Positions 27,336-36,254 of a DNA stretch of 64,000 bases are shown here, in pieces. Below the pieces are notes generated by a model. It saw only the letters and a list, made by a program, of their open reading frames with translations. It did no database searches and was not told the DNA's origin. The stretch's first letter is position 1, and the number at the start of each line of letters is the position of its first letter. The position numbers and the translations under genes were made by a program. This DNA is from Bradyrhizobium sp. LTSP885. Its GTDB lineage: Bacteria; Pseudomonadota; Alphaproteobacteria; Rhizobiales; Xanthobacteraceae. Location: positions 1-64,000 of the forward strand of contig NZ_JYMT01000011.1 in the NCBI RefSeq assembly GCF_000938305.1, given 5' to 3'.

Positions 27336-28877
27336 GTGCGAAAGCCTTTCCCCGGGAGTGACAGAATTGCCCTGAGAGCCGCGCAATACGTTCGCATGTC
27401 CACGGACGAACAGGACTACTCGACGCTAAACCAGATGGCGGCAATTGCAGCATACGCTGCCTCTCACAACCTCGAAATCGTTCGGGAGTATTCGGACGAA
27501 GCACGTAGTGGATTGCATTTGAACGGCCGATTGGGCCTCAAGTCGCTGCTCAAGGATGTTCAGACTAAGCTAGCCGACTTCGAAGTCATTTTGGTTTATG
27601 ATGTTAGTCGCTGGGGGCGCTTCCAAGATGCTGACGAAAGCGCGCACTACGAGTATCTCTGTAAACAGTCGGGCATTCAGGTTATCTATTGCGAGGAAGA
27701 GTTTGAGAACGATGGTAGCCTTGTATCAACTGTGCTCAAGGCTTTACAAAGGGCGGAAGCGGCGGGCTTTAGCAGACGTCTTTCTAGGAGAGTCTTTGCT
27801 GGGCATTGTACGCTAGGCAGCCGAGGCTTTTGGCAAGGGGCGCCTGCTGGATATGGTTTGAGGCGGACTTTAGTCGACGCTAGCGGCACTCCAAGAATCA
27901 TTTTGGCCGACGGGGAACGAAAATTTATTCAATCCGATCGCGTTATCCTTGCTCCGGGGCCGGCTGGTGAAGTCGCCCTCGTCCGACGCATGTTCAGATC
28001 CTTTGCGATCGACGGAAAGAACGAAATTCAGATAGCAGGAGAATTGAATCAGGAGGGGCTCGTCAATCAGTATGGGCGGCCATGGAATCGCGACACAATT
28101 TCAAGAATGCTTTCAAACGAGAAATACATCGGTAACAACGTCTACAATCGCACTTCATTCAAGCTGAAAGATAAGGCGGTGAAGAACCCGTCGGAGATGT
28201 GGATACGATCAGTCAACGCGTTTCAGGCAGTGGTTGATGCGGATCTATTTCACGCTGCACAGCGGAGATTCGCCGAACTCACAAGACGCAAGTCTGACGA
28301 GCACATGCTTGAAAATCTCAGGTGCCTCCTGAACCTCAAAGGTCGATTGAACAGCAAGCTTATAAATGCCGCAGGGTCGACGCCGAAAACTCAAAGCTAT
28401 CAAAAGCGCTTCGGCAGCCTAGTAAAGGCATACGAGTTAATCGGATACCAGCCAAAGAACAAATTTTCCAATGCATCCGCTAAGCGAGAGACCTCATCGA
28501 AGCGCAGAAGCATTCTGCCTCTGCTTTTCGCGGAGATGCGGCGCATGGATTTGACGACACGCTTCGACTTCAATGCGAGAACATACATCGTGAACGATAA
28601 AGTCACGGTTCAAATTTACCTGCTCCGATGCCTCAAGACAAAATCTGGAAATTCGCAGTGGATTTTGAGGCAACGACGAAAATCCAATATTGATCTAATA
28701 ATTGCCGTGCGCATGGACCTTGCTGAAGGCATCCATGATTTCGTGTTAATCCGCTCTCTTAGTCGATCCGACCGCCTGAACGGTACGGGCGTGGATGTAG
28801 AACTCCTCGGTGGGACCTGTTTTAGGACTCTGGGAGATCTGGCAAATGCATTAACGGATGCCACCCGCACAACTTAG
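27336..28877 (+). CDS. Large serine recombinase
   Basis: Site-specific recombinase of 513 residues. The N-terminal resolvase domain has the catalytic Ser in YVRMSTDEQ (about residue 22), the YDVSRWGRFQD motif (about 89-99) and FENDGS. A Recombinase (zinc-ribbon-region) domain follows: VDASGTPRIIL, QIAGELNQEGLVNQYGRPWN and SNEKYIGNNVYNR. A long C-terminal region follows. It probably excises or inserts a nested segment or inverts one; its att sites were not found. GTG start at 27336. It points away from ku and towards the plasmid-like module. Confidence 0.88.
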   Translation: MRKPFPGSDRIALRAAQYVRMSTDEQDYSTLNQMAAIAAYAASHNLEIVREYSDEARSGLHLNGRLGLKSLLKDVQTKLADFEVILVYDVSRWGRFQDADESAHYEYLCKQSGIQVIYCEEEFENDGSLVSTVLKALQRAEAAGFSRRLSRRVFAGHCTLGSRGFWQGAPAGYGLRRTLVDASGTPRIILADGERKFIQSDRVILAPGPAGEVALVRRMFRSFAIDGKNEIQIAGELNQEGLVNQYGRPWNRDTISRMLSNEKYIGNNVYNRTSFKLKDKAVKNPSEMWIRSVNAFQAVVDADLFHAAQRRFAELTRRKSDEHMLENLRCLLNLKGRLNSKLINAAGSTPKTQSYQKRFGSLVKAYELIGYQPKNKFSNASAKRETSSKRRSILPLLFAEMRRMDLTTRFDFNARTYIVNDKVTVQIYLLRCLKTKSGNSQWILRQRRKSNIDLIIAVRMDLAEGIHDFVLIRSLSRSDRLNGTGVDVELLGGTCFRTLGDLANALTDATRTT

Positions 28878-28947
28878 GGAAATCTCAACGATGCCGGCGC
28901 GATCGCTTAGGGCAGCTAATCCATGGCCAGCGGAATGGCGGAGAACG

Positions 28948-31900
28948 TTACTGCACGGATGAAGATGCTGCTGCAGCGGCCTCAATAAGGATCGAGCGGG
29001 TGCTCGTCGACGTGTTGCCCCAGGTGTCGGTTGCAACGTAGTCGATGGTGTCTGTGGCGACGGCGCTCGTGTCCATAACGATGTTGCTTACCAGCGCGCC
29101 GTTTAGGAATGTTTTGTAACCGAGGCTAGTGCCCTGATTGTCGGTCGCGATAGCGCCAAGGTCGGTGTAGGTGTCGCCAACCTGGATGATCGCAGGGTTG
29201 TTGCCCTGGATGTTGATCGATGGGGGAGTGCTGGTGCTGGAAATAGTCGGCGGGGTAGGGGCGCTTATTTGAACCTGGCCCTGTTGTGTCTCAAGAGCAA
29301 GTAGGTCCGCGAGCTGTTGCTGATTTATGCATGTCGAACCGACGCAAAGCTGTTGCGTGTGAAAACTGTCTGCAAATCCAGCAACGATAGCCGTAAGACT
29401 CTGTACTTCGGTCGAGAGAGTCTGAATTGCCTCCACGATCGGAGCAATAAGGCCAAGGTAGTTGAGGCCGAGCGTTCCGTCTGGCGTGAGTGCGGTAGCG
29501 GATGTGGTGGAGACCAGGTTTGGGAAGATCTGTTGCACTTGCTGCGCGATAAAGCCGTACTGGCGCGTGCCTCCTTTTTCTGGATCAAGCCAGTTATAGG
29601 TCACGGGCGTAAGCGCGTTGATTTCTGACAAGGACGTTGAAGCATCAAGAGGAATAACGTTTGTCTTCAAACGCTGGTCAGAACTCTGGGTAAGTGTACC
29701 CGAGAGTTGTGCATTGCCTCCATCGAAGACTGCGAAGAGAGTGGTAGAAGCACTGTTAACAATATTGAAAGCGAGAGTTGAGCTTGCGGTATCGCTCCCC
29801 CAAAGGGAAAGGCGGGCGTAGGGGGTCGTAGTACCAAAACCAATTTTGCTGAAAACGGATTGTGGAGTCCAATAGCTGTTAATAGAACCGGCCGTCCCCG
29901 TGTACATACTCATTACCGTTGCAGCGCCATTTTTCAAGTTATAGAACTCGTCGCTTCCGCCGGTGGCAGCGATTGTCCACCCGGCATTTCCGGCAGCCGT
30001 TCGAACTCCGATAACTGGAGGTGGAGAGCCTGGCATGTCGGTAAATGTAAGCAGCGGATTCGACGCAGCACTAAATCCGTTTGCGGAGATAGCGACCCTG
30101 GATGTGGAGTTACTATTTGCGGTTGTCGTACCGAACCCGAACGGAACACTGGCAGACGGATTGTAAAAGCTTGAATTGGTCGAACTGCCGGTATTTATCT
30201 GAAGAACATTCGTGAGATAGGGGTCCGCTAAGTCGAACATTTCCTGCGAGCCGCCTCCGGAACGAATCGACCACCCCAAATTGGTAACAGAATTTCTTAA
30301 GGCAATTATCGTGTTTGTCGTCTGTTGAAGGCCTGAGAACGTAATTGCACTAGCATTCGCGCTTCCTCCAGCATCTAGCGTTAGCGCTGAATAGTTGGTA
30401 GTCGTCCCAACCGCAAAACGAGAGAAATAGCCTGCCCCGGGAGTTGTTGATCCAATCGTCGGTGGGTTTGCGAAGAGGCTCAGGGCGTTGCTTGGCGTTA
30501 GTGTGGATGCGGAGCTGGCCGGCTGCAATACCGAAAAGCCCTGATAGATATCTTGCGCAACGTCATAGTAGCCTTGGCTATTGAGATGTAGCGTATCGCC
30601 GCTTGCGCGCAGTGACGTTGGCGGCGTGTCATTGCCGTGATCGATTACGTCTTGTGCTTGGTTTGGATCGTAGAGCGATACCAGATACGAGCGCACGTCG
30701 ATAAAATGCGAGCCGTACGTTGTCGCAAGATAAGAGTTTAGATTCGTAATACACGTGTACGCCCCAGTACCGGACCCTTCGGTTGTCGCATTGATAACAC
30801 CGAGAATTACGTAGTTGTTGTTTCCCACGGATTGAAGGGCGGAGACCATCGTTGCGATGTTCGATTCGACGGTAGAAATGCTGCAGCCGTCGTTGCGGCC
30901 CGACCAAATGACGGTAGGCCAGGAATATTTAGCTGTATCCGCAATCATGCGCGCTTCAATCTGCGAGCTGATTTGCCCGCCGACACCGCCGTTGTAGACG
31001 GAAAAGCCAGTGAGCTGTGCCAAATCCGTCGTGTACGGTGTGTTTCCCGCAGTCGCCGCCGTCAGGCTATCTCCCCAAGTCGCAATATGGGTTTGAGCCA
31101 AGAGTGTAGAGGGGGATGCATATCCAAGGCCCAAGTTTGTTCGCGTCGTTGTTGCATCCCCCACGGTCAAGCTGCCGGTAAGATACGCCGAGCCATTCAC
31201 TGCGAACGAGGCAAACGGCGACGTCGTTCCGATGCCCACGTTGCCGGATGAGGTAATGGAGAGGCGAGAAAGGCCCACAGTCTTGTCAAAGATGTCTAGG
31301 CGCCCGGCACCATTGGTATTGCCGGAGCCAGTGGAGATGAGATCGTAGATATGGCCACCCGTGCCGGCGTTGCCTAGGCGCAGCAGGGTTCCAGTTGTCG
31401 AGGTCGAGTCGATTGTGAGCAGCGCGCTTGGGGAAGTGGTGCCTACTCCCACGTTGCCGGAATTATACGAAATGTTCGACCCGGAAGTCGCCCATGGACT
31501 TGAACCGCCGGCCGCAATGCCGAGCGAAGAAGTTGCTATGAGTGTGTAGCCACCTGAACCGTTACCTATGAGTACCTGGCCGTACGTTGGTGCAGTGGAT
31601 GTTCCGGTACCGCCGTTGGTAACGCCCAAGATACCGGTGACGTCGGTCGATAGATTAACGAGTGCAGTAGAAACGACTCCTGCAACAGCTTTGAGGATGC
31701 CATTGAGGTTTCCTATCGTGAGACTGTTTGAGACGACAACGTTTGTTGATGATGCGGTGCCAACAACAGAAGTGCTGCCGGCGAAGGTCGATGTGGCGGT
31801 GGTCGAGGTAGCCTGGAAGCTGGCGCTGATATTCGTGCTGCTCGCGGTGGAAGGAACAACGATGCAGGTCGCGTCGCTCGGCGGACACGTGGGGTTTAAC

Positions 31901-31998
31901 GTTTGGCCAGGCTGATAGGAGGCGGAGGCTACTACCGGGACGAGGAAGAGGAGACCGGCGGACAGGAGCGATACAGAAAGCGTGAGTTTGGATTTCAT
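28948..31998 (-). CDS. Secreted fibre-like protein: SGNH hydrolase + peptidase S74, Patescibacteria-like
   Basis: 1016 residues. Order: signal peptide (1-27, ending VASASYQPGQTLNP), Thr/Ser-rich stalk with repeats of the form SGNVGIGTTSPFASFAVNG, an inserted SGNH/GDSL hydrolase (about 308-500) with all four blocks (GDSLTA, GGVGGQ, WSGRND, DTLHLNSQGY), more stalk, a peptidase S74 chaperone (SSDQRLKTNVIPL with its Ser and YGFIAQQVQQIFP), then HTQQLCVGSTCINQQQL and an Ig-like DUF5011 domain. S74 domains trimerise fibres and cut themselves off. This exact style is typical of Parcubacteria surface proteins, not of rhizobia. A TATATA -10-like box (GATATATAC) lies just upstream. Confidence 0.85.
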   Translation of the reverse strand: MKSKLTLSVSLLSAGLLFLVPVVASASYQPGQTLNPTCPPSDATCIVVPSTASSTNISASFQATSTTATSTFAGSTSVVGTASSTNVVVSNSLTIGNLNGILKAVAGVVSTALVNLSTDVTGILGVTNGGTGTSTAPTYGQVLIGNGSGGYTLIATSSLGIAAGGSSPWATSGSNISYNSGNVGVGTTSPSALLTIDSTSTTGTLLRLGNAGTGGHIYDLISTGSGNTNGAGRLDIFDKTVGLSRLSITSSGNVGIGTTSPFASFAVNGSAYLTGSLTVGDATTTRTNLGLGYASPSTLLAQTHIATWGDSLTAATAGNTPYTTDLAQLTGFSVYNGGVGGQISSQIEARMIADTAKYSWPTVIWSGRNDGCSISTVESNIATMVSALQSVGNNNYVILGVINATTEGSGTGAYTCITNLNSYLATTYGSHFIDVRSYLVSLYDPNQAQDVIDHGNDTPPTSLRASGDTLHLNSQGYYDVAQDIYQGFSVLQPASSASTLTPSNALSLFANPPTIGSTTPGAGYFSRFAVGTTTNYSALTLDAGGSANASAITFSGLQQTTNTIIALRNSVTNLGWSIRSGGGSQEMFDLADPYLTNVLQINTGSSTNSSFYNPSASVPFGFGTTTANSNSTSRVAISANGFSAASNPLLTFTDMPGSPPPVIGVRTAAGNAGWTIAATGGSDEFYNLKNGAATVMSMYTGTAGSINSYWTPQSVFSKIGFGTTTPYARLSLWGSDTASSTLAFNIVNSASTTLFAVFDGGNAQLSGTLTQSSDQRLKTNVIPLDASTSLSEINALTPVTYNWLDPEKGGTRQYGFIAQQVQQIFPNLVSTTSATALTPDGTLGLNYLGLIAPIVEAIQTLSTEVQSLTAIVAGFADSFHTQQLCVGSTCINQQQLADLLALETQQGQVQISAPTPPTISSTSTPPSINIQGNNPAIIQVGDTYTDLGAIATDNQGTSLGYKTFLNGALVSNIVMDTSAVATDTIDYVATDTWGNTSTSTRSILIEAAAAASSSVQ

Positions 31999-32118
31999 AT
32001 AAAAAATCGCGGCCGTATATATCAGTGTAGCACGGCGCGCAACGAGACAGGATAGCGTGGGGATAAAGGGTTAGGGCGTGAACGATATATTTCCGTGCGG
32101 TCCACGAGTCAGACACGA

Positions 32119-32820
32119 TTAACTTGGCGCGTGATCCTTGGATCTTTTCATGATCGTGACTTCGCGAACGCCATCAAGCTCCTTCAGTTTTTCGGGATAG
32201 GTGGCGATCTCCTGCGAAGAGACCTTGCTCAAGAGTATCACCAGGTCGTCGGTGCCCTGTGCGTTTCGGCTCTCCACCAGGAAACGCTTGATCTGGCCAG
32301 CCCTGAGACCAAGCGCCTCTCGAAGCAGTTCGGGCGTGAGACTTCCATTCTCGACCTCAATTTTAAGCTGGCAACTCTGATTTCTTGAACGATAGGCCTC
32401 CTCAAGCGGTTTGATGCCCGCAAGGATAATCAGGATAATCACGGTTGACGCGCTGGCAGCCAGATATAGACCGCCTCCGACGGCGAGACCGACTGCGGCT
32501 ACCGTCCAAATACTGGCCGCCGTGGTAAGACCCTTGACGATTTCGCCCCGGGCAAGGATCGCCCCTGCACCGAGGAATCCTATTCCCGAAACAACCTGCG
32601 CGGCAATTCGTGAGGGATCCAGAACGACATTCTGGTGGGTCAAGACGTTAGAAAAGCCGTATTGGGAGACAATCATGATCAGGCACGATCCGACACACAC
32701 CAGCATATGAGTGCGTATTCCCGCTGCCCAAAGTAGCCGCTCGCGCTCAAACCCGATAAGGCTTCCAAGGCCGGCCGCAGCGATAAGCCGGATCAGCATT
32801 TCCGAATCTGGCATCGTCAC
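32119..32820 (-). CDS. MgtC/SapB-family membrane protein
   Basis: 233 residues with four to five N-terminal helices and a cytoplasmic ACT-like C-terminal domain. Family signature: GLGSLIGFERERLLWAAGIR, IGFLGAGAILARG and GLTTAASIWTVAAVGLAVG. MgtC proteins modulate F-ATPase or magnesium homeostasis and are often needed in low magnesium or inside hosts. Encoded between the S74 protein and a NUDIX gene, each with its own spacing of more than 100 bases. Confidence 0.88.
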   Translation of the reverse strand: MTMPDSEMLIRLIAAAGLGSLIGFERERLLWAAGIRTHMLVCVGSCLIMIVSQYGFSNVLTHQNVVLDPSRIAAQVVSGIGFLGAGAILARGEIVKGLTTAASIWTVAAVGLAVGGGLYLAASASTVIILIILAGIKPLEEAYRSRNQSCQLKIEVENGSLTPELLREALGLRAGQIKRFLVESRNAQGTDDLVILLSKVSSQEIATYPEKLKELDGVREVTIMKRSKDHAPS

Positions 32821-32969
32821 CTCCCGGATTATATCGAAGCTTATGCCGCGTCACCCTATCCCAAGCCTATGAGCGGCAAGTCGCTCTTTCTTTAAATTAA
32901 GTGAACCACCACGGCGAGGCAACCATGGTGGAGGCTGGAGACGACAGTCGGCAGTGGCGCTGCCGCTCA

Positions 32970-33350
32970 CTAAGCTTTGGGGAACAGTTTGTCGCGGATG
33001 TAACGCGAGGTCGGCGTTAAACGAATGCCGCGCGGCTTGCGCCAGATCGCCTTGTCAATCTCCTTCTTGTCGCCAATGGTCAGGGGACCGGATGCCTTTC
33101 TGACGACAAAGATTGCATCGCTCATCATTTTGCCTGAGCGCCGGTTCTTTGATTTTACCTCTTTCCAGAGGCGGACGCGCCCGAGCTTGAGTTTGGGCAG
33201 CTCCTCTTTTATTTCTCTGCGCAGGCAGTCCTTCTCAGTCTCGCGTGGCCGCTTGCGACCGCCGGGAAACATCCAAAGCCGGTCGCTCTTGCGTCGCACC
33301 AAGAGGACCTTGCCGCGCTTTACTGCTATGAGCTTTGAAGACTTCGCCAT
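32970..33350 (-). CDS. NUDIX hydrolase
   Basis: 126-residue hydrolase with a complete NUDIX box: GRKRPRETEKDCLRREIKEE (G-x5-E-x7-REhxEE). The basic composition and short length resemble housecleaning NUDIX proteins seen in rhizobial accessory DNA. Substrate unknown. Confidence 0.85.
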   Translation of the reverse strand: MAKSSKLIAVKRGKVLLVRRKSDRLWMFPGGRKRPRETEKDCLRREIKEELPKLKLGRVRLWKEVKSKNRRSGKMMSDAIFVVRKASGPLTIGDKKEIDKAIWRKPRGIRLTPTSRYIRDKLFPKA

Positions 33351-33467
33351 TCAACACTCTGTTGCGCCGAGCAGAATCGGTGAGCAATCATAGCAGATTG
33401 GCGATTAACGAAGTTCCGTATTCCTACCGGGAATATCGGTTAAGCTTCGGTTTCCGCAGGCTTAAAT

Positions 33468-33557
33468 CTAGTGAGGCACATACTCATAAACGACGAGCGC
33501 CCCAAGTCCGATCATGGCGACCAGCACAGCTACTGCGAGAAAGGACTGCGGGCGCAT
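33468..33557 (-). CDS. 29-aa single-helix membrane peptide
   Basis: MRPQSFLAVAVLVAMIGLGA followed by LVVYEYVPH: one transmembrane helix with a short polar tail. GGAGG is present upstream at a proper distance (GGAGGATGCGCC before ATG). Same type as peptides at 22398 and 26132. Confidence 0.55.
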   Translation of the reverse strand: MRPQSFLAVAVLVAMIGLGALVVYEYVPH

Positions 33558-33816
33558 GGCGCATCCTCCAAGTCCGGAATCGGCCCCCTGCGCACCCTAA
33601 ACCAAAACAGAGGCCACTCTCAAATTCAACTTACGCCACTAGGGGATAAGGCAGGCAGCCGCCGCCGACCGGTGCCGTCCTTAACCCAGCCTGCCTCGGT
33701 ATATTTCAAAGCGCAATAATCTCGGTTCAAAAATGCCAACGAGTTAGCCCGTGCGAAACGATGTGTGCGGACATGGGTCGATCTCGCTCACGAACCGCGA
33801 TTGACGAGTACACGCC

Positions 33817-34896
33817 CTAGAGCACTCGCTTGAAGAATCCCACAATCATCCGCCACCAGCAAGCCAGCAACGAGCATGAGGGAGCGGCCACAGCTGCGGT
33901 GGTCGTGTCTGATACATGTGCAGAAGCTTCTGCCGTCGTTGCATAAAGGCTGACCGGCAGCGTCTCTGAAGCGATGGATTGTCTGCCATACTGCGCCGAC
34001 ACGCCCACCGTGTAGGCCCCTGCAGCAAGGCCCGCAGTCGGGATGCTGACACTAAGGTTCGACGCTGCGGCAGGGGCAACCGTGCCTGTTTGCGAATAGG
34101 CGATCGAGCCATCAGCGCGATACAAGCGGTAGGCATAAGATATATTCTGTGTGCGCTTTGCATTGTTGAAGGTGATGTTGAGCGCGAGAGGCCTGCCGAC
34201 GGTTGCTGTGGGGCTCGTATAGATACTCAACGTAATGCTGGGGGTTAGATGAGCCGGGATGGTCACGCCGCTGGTTGGGCCTGACACGGGTTTGATGACA
34301 GGCGGAGGCGGCGAGGTAGGGACAAGCGATGGCGGCGTGGTCGCGGCTGAAGACGTTCCGGTCGTCGAGCTTTCATAACCATATGATTGCGTGCCGCTGA
34401 TGGTGCCGCCTCCGCCAGTGTTGGTCGTGGTGTTGGTGGCTGCGACCGAAGAGTTCCTCCACGTGGTGGTGACGTTGCAGTACGTGCAGTCAAAGGTCAT
34501 GGTGCCAAAGAGGGACTGTGCAACCGTGCTGCCATGAAAGAGCCCATTGCTGTCGATGGTCACGCCCGTGAAGTTTATCCAACCAGTATTGGCGCCCCAG
34601 GCATAACCACCCAGAACACCGGCGTTGTTGGTGACGCCACCTAGCGTAGGAGACAGGTTGATCCAGCCGAAGCCAGCCGACCAGATGTAGCCGGTAAGAG
34701 TGGTGTCCGTGACGGTTACGTTTCCGTTAGTCGCATTCCAATTGACGTATCCGCCGTTGTCATTCCACGCGTAGTGGTTGGTCGCGTCGATGGTGCCGGT
34801 CGCGGCAAGCGAAGCTGTGACGTCACAACTGAGCGTAAGGAAAAGAGTGAAGAGCGGTAGCGCGATTGACCAAACAATTCGTCGACGAAAATCCAT
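33817..34896 (-). CDS. Secreted GYxW-repeat protein, Patescibacteria-like
   Basis: 359 residues: signal peptide (to about 32), then short repeats GTIDATNHYAWNDNGGYVNW, TGYIWSAGFGWINLSP and GGYAWGANTGWINFTG, then a Thr/Ser/Pro linker and an Ig-like domain (about 215-325), ending with a hydrophobic/basic tail (CSLLACWWRMIVGFFKRVL) that can anchor it. The repeated G-Y-x-W...GWIN units are a hallmark of secreted Parcubacteria proteins. A TACAAT box lies about 20 bases before the ATG. Function unknown; a surface role is inferred. Confidence 0.78.
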   Translation of the reverse strand: MDFRRRIVWSIALPLFTLFLTLSCDVTASLAATGTIDATNHYAWNDNGGYVNWNATNGNVTVTDTTLTGYIWSAGFGWINLSPTLGGVTNNAGVLGGYAWGANTGWINFTGVTIDSNGLFHGSTVAQSLFGTMTFDCTYCNVTTTWRNSSVAATNTTTNTGGGGTISGTQSYGYESSTTGTSSAATTPPSLVPTSPPPPVIKPVSGPTSGVTIPAHLTPSITLSIYTSPTATVGRPLALNITFNNAKRTQNISYAYRLYRADGSIAYSQTGTVAPAAASNLSVSIPTAGLAAGAYTVGVSAQYGRQSIASETLPVSLYATTAEASAHVSDTTTAAVAAPSCSLLACWWRMIVGFFKRVL

Positions 34897-34954
34897 AGTG
34901 AGTGTATGTCGTCATTGTATCATCCATTATCAAACTGTGCGGACGGGGTAAGAA

Positions 34955-34978
34955 AAACCCCGCGATTTGGCGGGGCAG
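34955..34978 (-). terminator. Terminator of the DUF3768 gene
   Basis: On the minus strand the stem GCCCCGCC/GCGGGG with an AAATC loop is followed by TTTTTCTT, immediately after the stop at 34983. Confidence 0.8.
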
Positions 34979-34982
34979 TAGG

Positions 34983-35315
34983 CTAGTAATCCTCGGCAAG
35001 CATCAACGTGCCGACGCGGACCGTCATTTCAGGATCGGCTGGATCCTCAGAGCCGCCGTCCATCTCTTTGTTGTAGTAATCGCACTTCCAGAAGAACGTG
35101 CGGTTACAGTGTTCGAAGCTAAGAAAGTCGTGCTCCCCGTGAGGGTCGTTCTCCAGAGTGAAGTCATCGAACTGCGCGACTTTCACAAGTGCAGATGCTT
35201 TTACCATGTCGGGTAATGCGGCAACGCTGGCGGTCATCACCATCTTTCCGCCGGCGAAGGTCTTCCGAAAAGCGTCATTCAATTCTCGGATACGCACAAC
35301 CGAGCGTTCATTCAT
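34983..35315 (-). CDS. DUF3768 protein
   Basis: 110 residues with the family pattern RIRELNDAFRKTFAGGKMVM, NDPHGEHDFLSFE, FFWKCDYY and GSEDPADP. DUF3768 is frequent on alphaproteobacterial plasmids and integrative elements, with unknown function. Good GGAGG before the ATG (GAGGTCGCC). Confidence 0.82.
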   Translation of the reverse strand: MNERSVVRIRELNDAFRKTFAGGKMVMTASVAALPDMVKASALVKVAQFDDFTLENDPHGEHDFLSFEHCNRTFFWKCDYYNKEMDGGSEDPADPEMTVRVGTLMLAEDY

Positions 35316-35415
35316 GGCGACCTCCTGTGCGAAAGAACGCTCCCAATCTTACCACGCAGGTTGTCAGCACGGCTGTGTGTGCTAGAAGGGCGCACCGGAA
35401 AGCGGGGAGAAACGA

Positions 35416-35604
35416 GTGGCTAAGAAGGCAAAGAAGAAAACAATCGTGCGCCGCGAATACACCAAGGCAGATGTGAAGGAGCTGCGCGCGCATTCGAAGG
35501 CGAAAACGCCCGTTGTCAAAATTGCGAAGCTTACAAAACGTAGTGTGGGATCTCTGCGACAGAAAGCGCTCAAGCTTGGCATTCGTCTAGGCCACCGGCG
35601 TTAG
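35416..35604 (+). CDS. Small basic HTH-like protein
   Basis: 62 residues, very basic: KKAKKKTIVRREYTKADVKE then KLTKRSVGSLRQKALKLGIR. The pattern matches short rhizobial DNA-binding proteins with a SANT/GcrA-like helix pair. Start GTG at 35416 follows GGGGAGA. Probably co-transcribed with the 44-aa peptide that follows. Confidence 0.65.
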   Translation: MAKKAKKKTIVRREYTKADVKELRAHSKAKTPVVKIAKLTKRSVGSLRQKALKLGIRLGHRR

Positions 35605-35618
35605 GAGCGGTACGTCGC

Positions 35619-35753
35619 ATGACGCTGTTCAATAAGATATTCTCGACGAAGACGCTGTTGCAGATCGTCTGCGTTCTCGGCGCGGTCGTGGTTATGAAAG
35701 TGCTGAGCGCGCATTATGATTTCAGCTGGGCCACCGCGTTAGCGGCTGAATAA
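35619..35753 (+). CDS. 44-aa single-helix membrane peptide
   Basis: MTLFNKIFSTKTLLQIVCVL, then GAVVVMKVLSAHYDFSW: one transmembrane segment. GGAGCGG lies upstream of the ATG, 14 bases after the previous stop. Terminator hairpin at 35758. Confidence 0.55.
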   Translation: MTLFNKIFSTKTLLQIVCVLGAVVVMKVLSAHYDFSWATALAAE

Positions 35754-35757
35754 GAAA

Positions 35758-35783
35758 ACAGCCCCGCTAATTGACGGGGCTGT
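35758..35783. terminator. Bidirectional terminator
   Basis: Stem ACAGCCCCG/CGGGGCTGT with loop CTAATTGA between the convergent genes ending at 35753 and 35767; the stop codon of the latter lies in the loop. On the minus strand it is followed by TTTTCTTATT. Confidence 0.75.
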
Positions 35784-35946
35784 CGTTGTCGAACAAGGAT
35801 GGTTGCACGGGATGGGCACTCGTTGCTTTATGAAGCTTCATGCACAAGTTGATCTGATGCATCGCGCTCATGTCGTTGTCTGGGTCGACGAACTCGTAGC
35901 GCTTTGAGCCATCGGGCAGGGTGAACTCGTACTCAATCATCTTCAT
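35767..35946 (-). CDS. Small hypothetical protein
   Basis: 59 residues (MKMIEYEFTLPDGSKRYEFV, then DPDNDMSAMHQINLCMKLHK). The start at 35946 has GGAAG eight bases upstream; a longer frame to 36225 lacks coding character. No family recognised. Confidence 0.55.
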   Translation of the reverse strand: MKMIEYEFTLPDGSKRYEFVDPDNDMSAMHQINLCMKLHKATSAHPVQPSLFDNDSPVN

Positions 35947-36233
35947 CGGCATCTTCCGATTTGTAAGGACTGCAATGCCTGGCGCCGCAATGTGGACAGT
36001 CATCGTCACATGTCGCTGACCAGACATCCTCCCACTCGTTTTGGCAGCGATAACAGAGGTAAAAGTTACGAAAGAGCGGCATGGCAACCTCCAAGGAATT
36101 GGGGATAGCTCCGCACCTTGCGAGTCATCAGCTCTCAACGGGGTTCCTATGTTCCTCGCCCGCCAGCGTGCCTCGTCGCTGCCCTGGAAAGGTTCGCACA
36201 GAGCTATCCGACTAAATTCTATCATCGAAAGAA

Positions 36234-36254
36234 AAGAGCCCCCGAAGGGGCTCT
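36234..36254 (-). terminator. Terminator of the primase-like gene
   Basis: Minus-strand stem GAGCCCC/GGGGCTC with a TTCGG loop followed by TTTTCTTTC, overlapping the stop region of the gene ending at 36253. Confidence 0.8.

Noticed and set aside
29317-31915. Plus-strand frames across the S74 fibre gene
   Set aside because: Antisense of a repetitive Thr/Ser-rich gene; repeats keep the opposite frames open.
28948-31998. Prophage tail-fibre region
   Set aside because: No capsid, terminase, portal, tail or lysis genes are nearby, and the protein has a signal peptide.
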